Positions 50,048-57,929 of a DNA stretch of 64,000 nucleotides are shown here, one piece after another. The notes beneath the pieces were generated by a model that was given only the letters and a program-made list of their open reading frames with translations, had not been told where the DNA came from and made no database searches. Both the position numbers and the translations under genes were made by a program. Numbering within the stretch: position 1 is the first letter of the stretch; each line of letters begins with the position of its first letter. The DNA comes from Streptomyces tailanensis (lineage in GTDB: Bacteria > Actinomycetota > Actinomycetes > Streptomycetales > Streptomycetaceae), in contig NZ_VTHJ01000043.1 of the NCBI RefSeq assembly GCF_008386495.1, positions 1 through 64,000 on the forward strand, written 5' to 3'.

Positions 50048-50221
50048 AGCCGTACGCCGCGACCACCGCTGTGTCGCCCCGCCAACGGCACCTTCAGCGC
50101 TGGGGACCGGCTGCCGATGAAAGGCAACCCGACCATCAGCCGCGCGGACGTGGCCGCCTTCATGCATCAGGCGGCCCACGGCAACGAGTGGATCCACCGC
50201 AGCCCCGTGATCACGGACTGA
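50048..50221 (+). pseudogene. C-terminal remnant of an NAD(P)-binding oxidoreductase
   Basis: An open frame without a start reads RPANGTFSAGDRLPMKGNPT, ISRADVAAFMHQAAHGNEWI, then HRSPVITD before TGA at 50219-50221. This is the C-terminal end of an NmrA-type/atypical SDR NAD(P)H-binding protein, about 50 residues. The Rossmann domain is gone. Confidence 0.6.
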
Positions 50222-50302
50222 CCTGCGTCGGGTCCGAACCTCGAGCGCGCTCGGCCCTCCCCGGGGAGAATCGGGGCTTGGGCATACTGAGAGGAGGGAG
50301 CG

Positions 50303-50923
50303 ATGACCACACGTACGGGCAAGGTGGTCTGCGGCATCACGATCTCGGCCGACGGGTACTCGGCCGGGCTCAACCAGACCGAGGAACGGCCGTTCGGCGA
50401 CGACGGCGGCGACGGCTGGGGCGACAAGCTGCACGCCTGGTTCGTCGAAACGCCCGAGGAGAACCGGGCGGAGATCGACGAGATACTCGCCGCCAAGGCA
50501 TTCATCATGGGGCGCAACATGTTCGGCCCGGTGCGCGGTGAGTGGGACCGGCAGTGGAACGGCTGGTGGGGCGACGATCCGCCGTACCACGCCCCAGTGT
50601 TCGTGCTCACCCACCACGCGCGCGAGCCGCAGCCGATGGACGGCGGCACCACGTTCTACTTCGTCACCGACGGAATCGAGTCGGCACTGGCACAGGCACG
50701 CGCGGCGGCCGGCGACGGCGATGTCGCGATCATGGGCGGCGCGACCACCGTCAACCAGTACCTCACCGCCGGTCTCATCGAGGAACTGCGGCTGCACATT
50801 TCGCCGCTCACGCTCGGCGTCGGCACGCGGCTGTTCGAGGGCGTGCCGCCGCTGAAACTGGAGCAGGTGACGTCGCGGCCGGCAAGGCTGGTCACGCATG
50901 TGACCTACCGCGTGCTGTCCTGA
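50303..50923 (+). CDS. Dihydrofolate-reductase-like (RibD C-terminal) protein
   Basis: A 206-residue RibD_C/DHFR-fold reductase from ATG 50303. Landmarks are VVCGITISADGYSAGLNQTE (N-terminal strand), AKAFIMGRNMFGPVRGEWD, FYFVTDGIESALAQARAAAG, VAIMGGATTVNQYLTAGLIE (NADPH-binding Gly motif) and LHISPLTLGVGTRLFEG. These small proteins are probable NADPH-dependent reductases of unassigned substrate. AGGAGGGAG stands 5-10 bases upstream. Confidence 0.88.
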   Translation: MTTRTGKVVCGITISADGYSAGLNQTEERPFGDDGGDGWGDKLHAWFVETPEENRAEIDEILAAKAFIMGRNMFGPVRGEWDRQWNGWWGDDPPYHAPVFVLTHHAREPQPMDGGTTFYFVTDGIESALAQARAAAGDGDVAIMGGATTVNQYLTAGLIEELRLHISPLTLGVGTRLFEGVPPLKLEQVTSRPARLVTHVTYRVLS

Positions 50924-50941
50924 GGGGCGTACGCCCAGGCC

Positions 50942-51112
50942 TCACCCCATGAACGGCATGGGAGAAGCACCGGGCGGCAGATTGAACGGCGTGACCACCT
51001 GGATCGCCGAGGGGAGAGTCGGTCCGTCGTCCGGCGGTGCCTTGTTGGCCCGCATGATGGTCTGGCAGGCGCGGCGCACGTCCTGGCGCAGATCACGGCC
51101 ACTGAGGGAGCG
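50942..51112 (-). pseudogene. Unrecognised C-terminal gene fragment
   Basis: A minus-strand frame reads GRDLRQDVRRACQTIMRANK, PPDDGPTLPSAIQVVTPFNL, PPGASPMPFMG then TGA (50942-50944). It has good codon use but no start other than an internal ATG that would give 37 residues. I do not recognise the family; the ordered Pro-rich end suggests a genuine C-terminus of a truncated gene. Confidence 0.3.
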
Positions 51113-51133
51113 TGACAGCCGTGGGCCCGCCCT

Positions 51134-51883
51134 TCACTCCCCCTTGATCGCGACGAGCACGTGGCTGTCGCCGAACTGCCAGACAGGGGTGACGTGGTGG
51201 AAGCCCGCTTCCCGCAGCAGTGCGATGTGGTCGGCGAGTGTCAGCGTGTTGTCGTTGCCGAGTGCCGCCTGTCGCTGCGCGCGCTGGGTGAACAGGTCGG
51301 CCAGTTCGGGGTCCTGGGCAGCCGCGGTCCACCAGGACTCCCAGTCCTCGTGGTCGTGGGTGCCGGAGCGTTCGGCATGGCGGTGTCCCACATGCCGGGT
51401 GAGGGTCGCGCAGAGCGGGATGTCGTGGGGGAAGTGGTCGCCGTTGACGAGGACGCCGCCGGGCCGCAGGAGACGCGCGAGTTGGCGGTAGGTCCGGCGC
51501 AGGGTCGGCACGGAGAGGTAGTGCAGGGCGGTGGTGGAGACGGCCGCGTCCAGGGGGCGGCCCAGACCGAGGGCGTCGGTCCAGCCGTCGTCGCCGATCA
51601 CGGTGTCCACGTACCGGGCGGCGTACGGGTGGTGGGTGCGGCCCAGCTCCAGGAGCAGCGGGTCCATGTCGACGGCGACGATCTCGGCGTGCGGCATGCG
51701 CGCGGACAGCCGGGTCGCCAGGGAGCCGGGCCCGCAGCCGAGGTCGAGGAGCAGGGGCTCGGTGCCGTCGGCCGTGACGTGTTCGATGACATCGGCGATC
51801 ACGGTGAAGCGCTCCTCACGGTCGAGGGCGTACCGCTCCTGCTGGCGCTCCCAGCGCTCCACCCACATCTTGGCCGTCGCCAT
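51134..51883 (-). CDS. Class I SAM-dependent methyltransferase
   Basis: A 249-residue methyltransferase from ATG 51883 (MATAKMWVERWERQQERYAL); an earlier in-frame start at 51895 is less likely. Motif I is LLLDLGCGPGSLATRLSARM, motif II VAVDMDPLLLELGR, motif III YLSVPTLRRTYRQLARLLRP and GGVLVNGDHFPHD. Substrate unknown. A Zur-like palindrome lies 73 bp upstream, matching one before the ferredoxin-like gene. The PLP-enzyme operon lies directly upstream on the same strand. Confidence 0.88.
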   Translation of the reverse strand: MATAKMWVERWERQQERYALDREERFTVIADVIEHVTADGTEPLLLDLGCGPGSLATRLSARMPHAEIVAVDMDPLLLELGRTHHPYAARYVDTVIGDDGWTDALGLGRPLDAAVSTTALHYLSVPTLRRTYRQLARLLRPGGVLVNGDHFPHDIPLCATLTRHVGHRHAERSGTHDHEDWESWWTAAAQDPELADLFTQRAQRQAALGNDNTLTLADHIALLREAGFHHVTPVWQFGDSHVLVAIKGE

Positions 51884-51955
51884 GCTTACGCCCATCGGCC
51901 CGTGTCACCTCTGCCGTCTCGCTCATCCCACGGTACTCACGAACGACCCTACAGC

Positions 51956-51974
51956 TGAAAACGGTTCCCATTCA
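51956..51974. promoter_or_regulatory. Zur-like palindrome upstream of the methyltransferase
   Basis: TGAAAACGGTTCCCATTCA has TGAA/TTCA outer arms. It shares TGAAAACGGTTCCC exactly with the site at 56675-56694. Streptomyces zinc-regulator boxes are AT-rich palindromes of the TGAAAA-type, so Zur control is a reasonable hypothesis, not shown. Confidence 0.5.
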
Positions 51975-51994
51975 CATCGTCGGGTCAACGAAAG

Positions 51995-53188
51995 TCAGGG
52001 GAGGACGGCCAGCAGGCGGTCGACCTCCTCAACCGTGTTGTACGCATGCAGGCTGACCCGGACCGACGCGTCCCGCTCGTCCGCGCCCGCCTGGCAGAGG
52101 CTGTCCGCGCGGACCATGAAGCCGTGGCTGAACAGGATGAAGCCGAGGTCGTCGGAGGGGATGTCGTGGTGCCGGAAGGAGACGATGCCGTGCCGGCGCT
52201 GCACGCGGGAGTCGGCGGCCAGACTGGCCTGGCAGCCCAGGATCTCGTACGGCGCGAGGTGGCGCAGTCCCTCGGTCAGCCGGGCCGCGAGGGCGGCGCT
52301 CCAGCGGGCGATCCGGTCGGTGCCCGCCGCGTCCAGCCAGTCGAGCGCGGCTTCGAGGGAGGCGATACCTGCGGTGTTGGGGGTGCCCTGCCAGCCTCCG
52401 GGCCGGAACTCCGGCCCGCGTGCAGGGTCGTTGCGGGCCCATACGGCTCCGGTGCCGGGTAGGGCGAGTGCCTTGTGTCCGGAGAAAACCACGAAATCCA
52501 CGTCGAGTTCGGTCACGGAGACCGGCAGATGGCCGATGCTCTGGGCGGCGTCCAGGCAGATCGGCACGTCCGGACCGACGGCCGCCCGCAGACGGTGCAC
52601 GTTCATGTCACCGCCGTAGACGTGGTGGATGTGTGTGGCGGCGACAAATCGGGTGCGCGGGCCGACGAGTTCGGGGAGCGCCCGGTGGTCGTAGTCACCG
52701 GACGCCTCCTGATACGGGAGCGCGCGCACACGTATGCGGACGCCCCGCTCGGCCAGCAGCCGCTGGGCCTCCAGCCAGGGGGCCAGGTTGGCCTGGTGGT
52801 CGGCGTACGGGACGAGGATCTCGTCGCCGTCGGTGAGATGGGTGGTGAGCCAGTCGCGGGCGACCGTCCGCAGCCCTTCCGTGGTCCCGCCGACGAAGTG
52901 GACGGTGGACCGGTCGGAGTCGGGCTCGGGATCGCCGAGGAACTCCTTGACACGTCGCCGGGTGCGCTCCACCAGCGCGGTCGTGCGGTTCGCCCACGGG
53001 TAGGTGCCCCGCCCGGCGTTGGCGTTCGTCGTCGTCAGGTACGTCTCTACGGCGTCCAGCACCGCCCGCGGCTTCTGTGCGGTGGCCGCGCTGTCGAGGT
53101 AGGCCAGTTCGGGGTGGTCGGTGAGGATGGGGAACTGGCCGCGTAGGTCCGCATGCCAGGCCGTCAGTTCGCTGAATTCATCGGTCAT
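51995..53188 (-). CDS. Class V aminotransferase / cysteine desulfurase-like
   Basis: A 397-residue fold-type I PLP enzyme of the SufS/NifS family. LAYLDSAATAQKPRAVLDAV opens it, the PLP Lys is in VVFSGHKALALPGTGAVWAR (about 235), THIHHVYGGDMNVHRLRAAV carries the conserved His, and ICLDAAQSIGHLPV the cofactor Asp/Gln. I do not see the canonical RSGHHCAQP loop of SufS; HGFMVRADSLCQAGADERDA takes its place. It starts two bases after the rhodanese-fused gene's stop and is the last gene of a three-gene PLP operon. Confidence 0.87.
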   Translation of the reverse strand: MTDEFSELTAWHADLRGQFPILTDHPELAYLDSAATAQKPRAVLDAVETYLTTTNANAGRGTYPWANRTTALVERTRRRVKEFLGDPEPDSDRSTVHFVGGTTEGLRTVARDWLTTHLTDGDEILVPYADHQANLAPWLEAQRLLAERGVRIRVRALPYQEASGDYDHRALPELVGPRTRFVAATHIHHVYGGDMNVHRLRAAVGPDVPICLDAAQSIGHLPVSVTELDVDFVVFSGHKALALPGTGAVWARNDPARGPEFRPGGWQGTPNTAGIASLEAALDWLDAAGTDRIARWSAALAARLTEGLRHLAPYEILGCQASLAADSRVQRRHGIVSFRHHDIPSDDLGFILFSHGFMVRADSLCQAGADERDASVRVSLHAYNTVEEVDRLLAVLP

Positions 53189-53190
53189 GG

Positions 53191-54519
53191 TCACTCCCGG
53201 ACCAGAGGTGCGCCGGCGTCCCGCCAGGCGACGATGCCACCGGAGAGGCTGCGTACGTCCGGGTGGCCCATGCGGGTCAGCAGGGCGGCGTAGCGGGCGG
53301 ACTTCTCGCCGACGGGGCAGGCCAGGAGCACCGGCCGCCGTTTGCTGAAGGGGAGCCCGCCGCGCAGGAGTTCGTCGAAGAGTTCGTCGGCGATGTTGAC
53401 CGAGCCGTCGATGTGCAGCGCGGCGTACGCGTGTGGTCCGCGCAGGTCGATGACGAGGGGTGCCGGGTCTCCGTCGGTGATCCAGCGGCGGGCGGCGTCG
53501 GTGTCGACGACCGTGGCCTCGGCCCGTATCTCGGCGTCGGTGAGGGTGGCCGCCGAGTTCTTCCGGGGCGGCCTGCCGAGCAGTTCGGGGCGGCGCTGTC
53601 GTACGTAGCCGAGGTAGCTCTCGGCGCGGTCGCAGACGATGAACACGGCGGTTCGCCGTTCGGTCAACTCCTCGTCGACCGTGCGGAGATGACGTATCGC
53701 GCCCTGGTAGGCGGCCCCGCCCGTGGGCCCGGACAACAGTCCGCAGCGGCGGATCAGGGTCATCATGCCGTCGATGGCCTCGTCGGCGGTCACCGACTCG
53801 ATGGTGTCGTAGGTCTCCGGGGCGAAGAGGCCGACCTGGTGCACCTCGTCGATGGTGCGGATGCCGGGGATGAAGTCCGACTTGTGGGCGACCAGGCCGA
53901 GAACCCGTACGTCCGGGTCGTGCTCGCGCAGCGCGCTGGCCACGCCGGTGGACGAACCGGCGGTGCCCACACAGGAGATGAACCAGTCCGGTGCCCGGCC
54001 GTCGAGGTCCTTGATGATCTCCGGGCCGGTGCCTGTCGCGTGCGCCTCGGTGTTGCGCGGGTTGAAGTACTGGTCGGTGTGCAGATAGGCGCCGCCGGGC
54101 TCGGCGAGCGCCTGGTGGAAGCGGGTCAACGGGTCGTCGGTGTCCGTCGGGTCGAGGCACTCGCTCTGGCCCGGCAGTTCCTCGATCTCGGCGCCGAGGA
54201 GCAGGAGCAGTTCCTTGATCTCCGGGATCCGCATCCGGTTGGTGACGCTCTTGAACCTCAGGCCGTGCATGCCCGCGAGCAGGGCCAGCGCCTTCGCCGT
54301 GTTCCCGCTGGAGAGTTCCACGACGGTCTCGCCGCGTTCGGCCGCGGCGGCGAGGTGCGGGCGGGCCATGTTCCACGCGGGCCGGTCCTTGACCGAGCCG
54401 AAGGGGTTGAGCATCTCCAGCTTGGCGTACAGGTCGATGTGGGTGAGGCCGTGCACGGCCGGGTCGATGCGCACCAGCGGGGTGTTGCCGATGGCGTCGG
54501 TGATGCTGTCGTATCTCAT
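53191..54519 (-). CDS. Cysteine synthase-like PLP enzyme fused to rhodanese
   Basis: A 442-residue fusion. Residues 1-320 are a fold-type II beta-substitution enzyme: PLP Lys in LNPFGSVKDRPAWNM (about 45), VVELSSGNTAKALALLAGMH, and the phosphate loop CVGTAGSSTGVASALREH. Residues 350-440 are a rhodanese domain, PLVIDLRGPHAYAALHIDGS with active Cys in LLACPVGEKSARYAALL. The ATG at 54519 overlaps the stop of the upstream Y4yA-like gene. The fusion of sulfide-/amine-using chemistry with persulfide transfer suggests sulfur or amino-acid building-block synthesis. Confidence 0.88.
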   Translation of the reverse strand: MRYDSITDAIGNTPLVRIDPAVHGLTHIDLYAKLEMLNPFGSVKDRPAWNMARPHLAAAAERGETVVELSSGNTAKALALLAGMHGLRFKSVTNRMRIPEIKELLLLLGAEIEELPGQSECLDPTDTDDPLTRFHQALAEPGGAYLHTDQYFNPRNTEAHATGTGPEIIKDLDGRAPDWFISCVGTAGSSTGVASALREHDPDVRVLGLVAHKSDFIPGIRTIDEVHQVGLFAPETYDTIESVTADEAIDGMMTLIRRCGLLSGPTGGAAYQGAIRHLRTVDEELTERRTAVFIVCDRAESYLGYVRQRRPELLGRPPRKNSAATLTDAEIRAEATVVDTDAARRWITDGDPAPLVIDLRGPHAYAALHIDGSVNIADELFDELLRGGLPFSKRRPVLLACPVGEKSARYAALLTRMGHPDVRSLSGGIVAWRDAGAPLVRE

Positions 54520-56054
54520 GCCGGTCCCCCCGGTCGCGTGATCGGCCAGTACTCCTCGTCCAGGCACCATCGCCAGGAGCCGCCGTCCCGCGTCACGGCG
54601 ACCGTACGGGCGAGGGGCTGCCGCTGGGCGGAGTGGGCGTGGAAGTCCATCGCGTACCCCGCGGTGTTGGCGAAGGCGAGCAGGTCGCCGACGCGGGGGA
54701 GCCGGGGAAGGAACACGGTCCGTCGGGTGATCAGGTCGGCCTCCAGACACAGGTTTCCGAAAAGGTGGACCCCCACCGGCCCGTCGTCCGCGTCCTGCCC
54801 ACCGCCACCGCCGCCGTGGGGAAGCAGTACGGGATCGACGATGACCCCGTGCTCCTCCAGGCTCATGTCCCCGGCGTTCATGCCGAGGCGCACCAGGTGG
54901 TCGCCCGAGCCGGTGGGCCGCACGTCGAGCACTCGTGCCAGTACGGCGCCGCACTGGTCGAGCAGGGCCCGGCCGGGCTGGACGGACAGGTCGTAGAGGT
55001 GCTCCAGGAGGAGCGTGGCCGGCGGGCGCCCCGAGGCGGGGGCGGGCGCGGAGAGGAGTTCGTCGAGGTAGCCGGGCCCCGCTGTCGGGCGGTGGGCGGG
55101 GTACAGGCCCAGTGCTCCGCGCAGCGTGCCGCCCTCGTTGCGCAGACCGTAGCCGTGCCCGCGCCAGGTCAGGGCGGGCCGGGTGCCCAGTACGGCGTTG
55201 GACAGCTCGGTCGTGTAGCGGTCCCACTGGGCTGCGTCCTGGACATAGCTGACGCCGAAGCCGCCGCCGATGTCCACGAACCGCGGGTCGAGCCCCCGGG
55301 CACGGAACTCGTCCATGACGCCGACGCAACTCTCCAGCGCGACGGCCTTCTCCGCCAGCCCGGTCGTGTCCAGGTGGTACGCCACGCCGACCGGCTCGAC
55401 GGCGTCCCGGTGCCGTTCGAGCGTGTCCAGCAGCGCGCCCACCTCGCCCACGGGGATGCCGAAGCGGCTACGCCGGGAGAGCGTCTTCACTCCGGAGACA
55501 CCGGAGCCGGTGGCGGTGTCGAGGCCGGTGCCAGTGCCGGTGCCAGTGCCGGTGGCGGTCTCGAACCCGGACAGCCGGGGCACGACGACGATGCGCGGCA
55601 GCGCGAACTTGCGTACCAGCTCGGCCAGTTGCTCCAGCTCCGTCACCGAGTCGGGGTGCACGGTCACTCCCATGCGGGCGGCGAGCCAGAGGAACCCGGG
55701 GTCCTTGGGGCCGGTGGCCGTGATGCGGTCGGGGGTGAAACCGCAGCCCAGGGCGTGCTGCAGCTCGTTCAGGGATGCCACGTCGACGCCGACCCCGGCC
55801 GGATCGGTGGCGGCCAGTCGCCGCAGCAGGGCGCTGGAGCGGTTCGCCTTGTGGGCGAAGGAGATCCGGCCGCCGAGGTGGTGCCTGCGGTAGACGGCGC
55901 GGAAACGCTCGGCGTTCTCGGCGATCCGGTCGGGCAGCACTACGTTGAGGGGGGAGCCGAGCGCGTCGACGAGCGTGTGCAGGAGGTCCGGGGCGGCCAG
56001 TAACGAGCTGAGCGGTGGTTCGAGCCGTGGTTGCAGGAACAGGGGCACACGCAC
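54516..56054 (-). CDS. Y4yA-like PLP decarboxylase (fold-type III)
   Basis: A 512-residue fold-type III (alanine racemase/DAP decarboxylase fold) enzyme, resembling Y4yA and ornithine/lysine decarboxylase-2 proteins. The PLP Lys is in RISFAHKANRSSALLRRLAA. VGVDVASLNELQHALGCGFT, VDIGGGFGVSYV and NAGDMSLEEHGV follow. The start is GTG 56054, six bases after GGGGAGGAG. A run GTGTGTGTG, encoded by 6-bp repeats at 55525-55554, expands a loop. It is the first gene of the three-gene PLP operon and overlaps the next by ATGA. Substrate unknown; amino-acid decarboxylation or racemisation is likely. Confidence 0.82.
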   Translation of the reverse strand: MRVPLFLQPRLEPPLSSLLAAPDLLHTLVDALGSPLNVVLPDRIAENAERFRAVYRRHHLGGRISFAHKANRSSALLRRLAATDPAGVGVDVASLNELQHALGCGFTPDRITATGPKDPGFLWLAARMGVTVHPDSVTELEQLAELVRKFALPRIVVVPRLSGFETATGTGTGTGTGLDTATGSGVSGVKTLSRRSRFGIPVGEVGALLDTLERHRDAVEPVGVAYHLDTTGLAEKAVALESCVGVMDEFRARGLDPRFVDIGGGFGVSYVQDAAQWDRYTTELSNAVLGTRPALTWRGHGYGLRNEGGTLRGALGLYPAHRPTAGPGYLDELLSAPAPASGRPPATLLLEHLYDLSVQPGRALLDQCGAVLARVLDVRPTGSGDHLVRLGMNAGDMSLEEHGVIVDPVLLPHGGGGGGQDADDGPVGVHLFGNLCLEADLITRRTVFLPRLPRVGDLLAFANTAGYAMDFHAHSAQRQPLARTVAVTRDGGSWRWCLDEEYWPITRPGGPA

Positions 56055-56268
56055 GACAGGCTCCTCCCCGCGCACCGGAGCCGACTATGGCTCCCGGCGC
56101 TCAAGAGCCGCTGCCCGTCCTCGCACCGGCAGCGGCCCAGACATCCGTTCGGGGACATCATTTCCGAATACATGAGCCTTTAAGCCCGGAGTCCGCCCTG
56201 TACATATGCGTGCGCCGCGCCCGCATCGATCGCGGCGGCCGCGGTGCCAGTCGGCGCGGCGTGCGCCC

Positions 56269-56649
56269 TCAGTTGAGGTGGGCGACGTGCCGTGGCGCGG
56301 GTGCCGCGCGGAGGCGTCCGGGCAGCGTGCCGTCGTCCGGCAGCCCGGCCCGCAGCCATGCCCCGACCGCCTCGGCGTCCGCTTCGCCGACCAGCGGCCC
56401 GAGACGCACCACAGCTCCCGTGGGCCTGCGATCCGGAGCGCACGGCTGCACGGCGGCGTACAGCCCGCGATCAGGGCGGCAGTGCAGGAGTCTGCCCAGG
56501 CACCCGGTGACGACCATGACCCCGTGCGGGCACTCGCGCACCGCACTGCGCAGCCCGTCGACGACCTCACTGTCGGCGGTTTCCCGGCAGGTGGCGCAGA
56601 CGACGAGGGTGAAAGGACGGCCGTGACGGCCGGACGCTGCTCGGGCCAT
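56269..56649 (-). CDS. Ferredoxin-like (2Fe-2S thioredoxin-fold) protein
   Basis: A 126-residue protein. FTLVVCATCRETADSEVVDG (Cys-x2-Cys) and CPHGVMVVTGCLGRLLHCRP supply cysteines in the pattern of thioredoxin-like [2Fe-2S] ferredoxins. The C-terminal part is GAVVRLGPLVGEADAEAVGA. The ATG at 56649 lies 25 bp from a perfect AAAACGG-TTC-CCGTTTT palindrome. It is transcribed toward the PLP operon, so it may be the first gene of one regulon. Confidence 0.75.
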   Translation of the reverse strand: MARAASGRHGRPFTLVVCATCRETADSEVVDGLRSAVRECPHGVMVVTGCLGRLLHCRPDRGLYAAVQPCAPDRRPTGAVVRLGPLVGEADAEAVGAWLRAGLPDDGTLPGRLRAAPAPRHVAHLN

Positions 56650-56674
56650 GCCCTTGCTCCCTTCCCAGCCTTAT

Positions 56675-56694
56675 TGAAAACGGTTCCCGTTTTA
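56675..56694. promoter_or_regulatory. Zur-like palindrome between ferredoxin-like and Fur-remnant genes
   Basis: AAAACGGTTCCCGTTTT (56677-56693) is a perfect 7-3-7 palindrome, preceded by TG at 56675-56676. It sits between the ferredoxin-like gene and the divergent Fur-family remnant at 56741. Its left half is identical to the site at 51956-51974. Confidence 0.6.
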
Positions 56695-56740
56695 TAGCAT
56701 AGTGACCTCCCGATCACGACACCACGGGGGGTGATCCGCT

Positions 56741-56846
56741 GTGAGCGGCCGGAACACACGCCGGCGGGCGGCCGTCCTGGACGGGCTGACGCGCTGTCAT
56801 GACTTCGTGTCCGCACCGGAGTTGTACGCCGAAACGTATCCGGGCA
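56741..56846 (+). pseudogene. N-terminal remnant of a Fur/Zur-family regulator
   Basis: The GTG at 56741 starts SGRNTRRRAAVLDGLTRCHD, FVSAPELYAE, the standard first helices of a Fur-family winged-helix protein. After about 30 residues the sequence turns to Gly/Arg-rich nonsense. The rest of the HTH and the metal-binding dimerisation domain are lost. It is divergent from the ferredoxin-like gene across a palindrome, the arrangement of an autoregulated Zur. The adjacent 56847-57088 shows no recognisable gene. Confidence 0.65.
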
Positions 56847-57088
56847 TGCGGGGTCTCCACGAGGGCGGTGGCGGGGGTGCACGACAGTGCCGCCGCCGTG
56901 GTCGCGTGCCACGCCGGGTGCGACGGTGCACCGGGGGATCGGCCCGAGGCCGGGAGCCTCGGACAACTGGCACGACTATGGGCCAGGGCTTTCCCGCCGC
57001 CTAGCCCCTTCGCGTACGAAGTCTCCGATCGCTCCGATCGCGTTCGTCCACGCTGTGGATCGTCCGAGGTGTGCCCCCGCCGACGGGT

Positions 57089-57823
57089 TCAGCTGCTCCC
57101 CCGCACCGCCCGCGACAGCCCCAGGGCCGCCGTCCGCACCGCCGGGGCCAGTTGGGCGGGGCTGAACCGTTCGCGCGGTACGGCGACCGAGAGGGCGGCG
57201 ACGGTGGTGCCGCCGGCGAAGACGGGGGCCGCGATGCAGCTCACGCCGAGGGCGGCCTCCTGCTCCTCGTAGGCGAGTCCGGAGACCTGGATCTTCTCCA
57301 GGGTCATGCGCAGGCGCGCCGGGTCGGTGATCGAGTGGGGGGTGAGGCGCGGCAGCGGGCGGGACAGCAGTTCATCGGTGAGCTCGGCGCCAGAGAAGGC
57401 GAGCAGGGCCTTGCCCACGGCGGTGCAGCTCAGCGGCAGGCTGCCACCGATGCGCGAGGGCAGCCGGAGGGCCTCGTGACCGTGGATGCGTTCGAGGTAG
57501 ACGACGTCCATGCCCTCGCGGACGCCGAGGTGCACGGTCTCGCGGGTGGCCTCGAACAGGTCCTGGAGGAACGGCAGGGCGGTCTCGCGCAGATCGCGGC
57601 GACGCGGCACCAGCGAGCCGAGTTCGAACAGCTTCGCGCCGAGCCGGTACTGCGGCCCCGTCCGCTCCAGCCAGCCCAGCCGGATCAGGTCGGCGGCCAG
57701 CCGGTGCACCGTGGGCTTGGGCAGGCCGGTGCGCTCCGAGAGTTCCGACAGGCGGTACGGGCCGCCGCTCGGGATGAAGCAATCGAGGATGATCGCGGCT
57801 TTGTCCAGCATGCTCGCGGTCAT
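57089..57823 (-). CDS. IclR-family regulator of the meta-cleavage genes
   Basis: A 244-residue protein from ATG 57823. GTG 57838 is also in frame, but it would lie inside the operator. HTH: GGPYRLSELSERTGLPKPTV and HRLAADLIRLGWLERTG. The effector domain includes TVHLGVREGMDVVYLERIHG, SLPLSCTAVGKALLAF and EEQEAALGVSCIAAPVFAGG. It is divergent from the hydratase-dehydrogenase-aldolase operon, with a perfect palindrome at its 5' end, so it probably controls that operon and itself. Confidence 0.92.
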   Translation of the reverse strand: MTASMLDKAAIILDCFIPSGGPYRLSELSERTGLPKPTVHRLAADLIRLGWLERTGPQYRLGAKLFELGSLVPRRRDLRETALPFLQDLFEATRETVHLGVREGMDVVYLERIHGHEALRLPSRIGGSLPLSCTAVGKALLAFSGAELTDELLSRPLPRLTPHSITDPARLRMTLEKIQVSGLAYEEQEAALGVSCIAAPVFAGGTTVAALSVAVPRERFSPAQLAPAVRTAALGLSRAVRGSS

Positions 57824-57824
57824 G

Positions 57825-57845
57825 TTGTTCCGTTCCACGGAACAA
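57825..57845. promoter_or_regulatory. IclR operator with TTCCG-N5-CGGAA core
   Basis: Nine-base arms TTGTTCCGT and ACGGAACAA flank TCC, giving a perfect palindrome immediately upstream of the IclR ATG. Its core TTCCG-N5-CGGAA (57828-57842) is the same half-site arrangement seen before hyi and gcl. Confidence 0.75.
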
Positions 57846-57929
57846 ACATTGTTCGTTTCCGGGCTCGCTGTCTATACCGGAAGTCCGCAGGGCGCCCCGG
57901 CTCCCCCGCTCCCTCACTGGAGGTACCCC

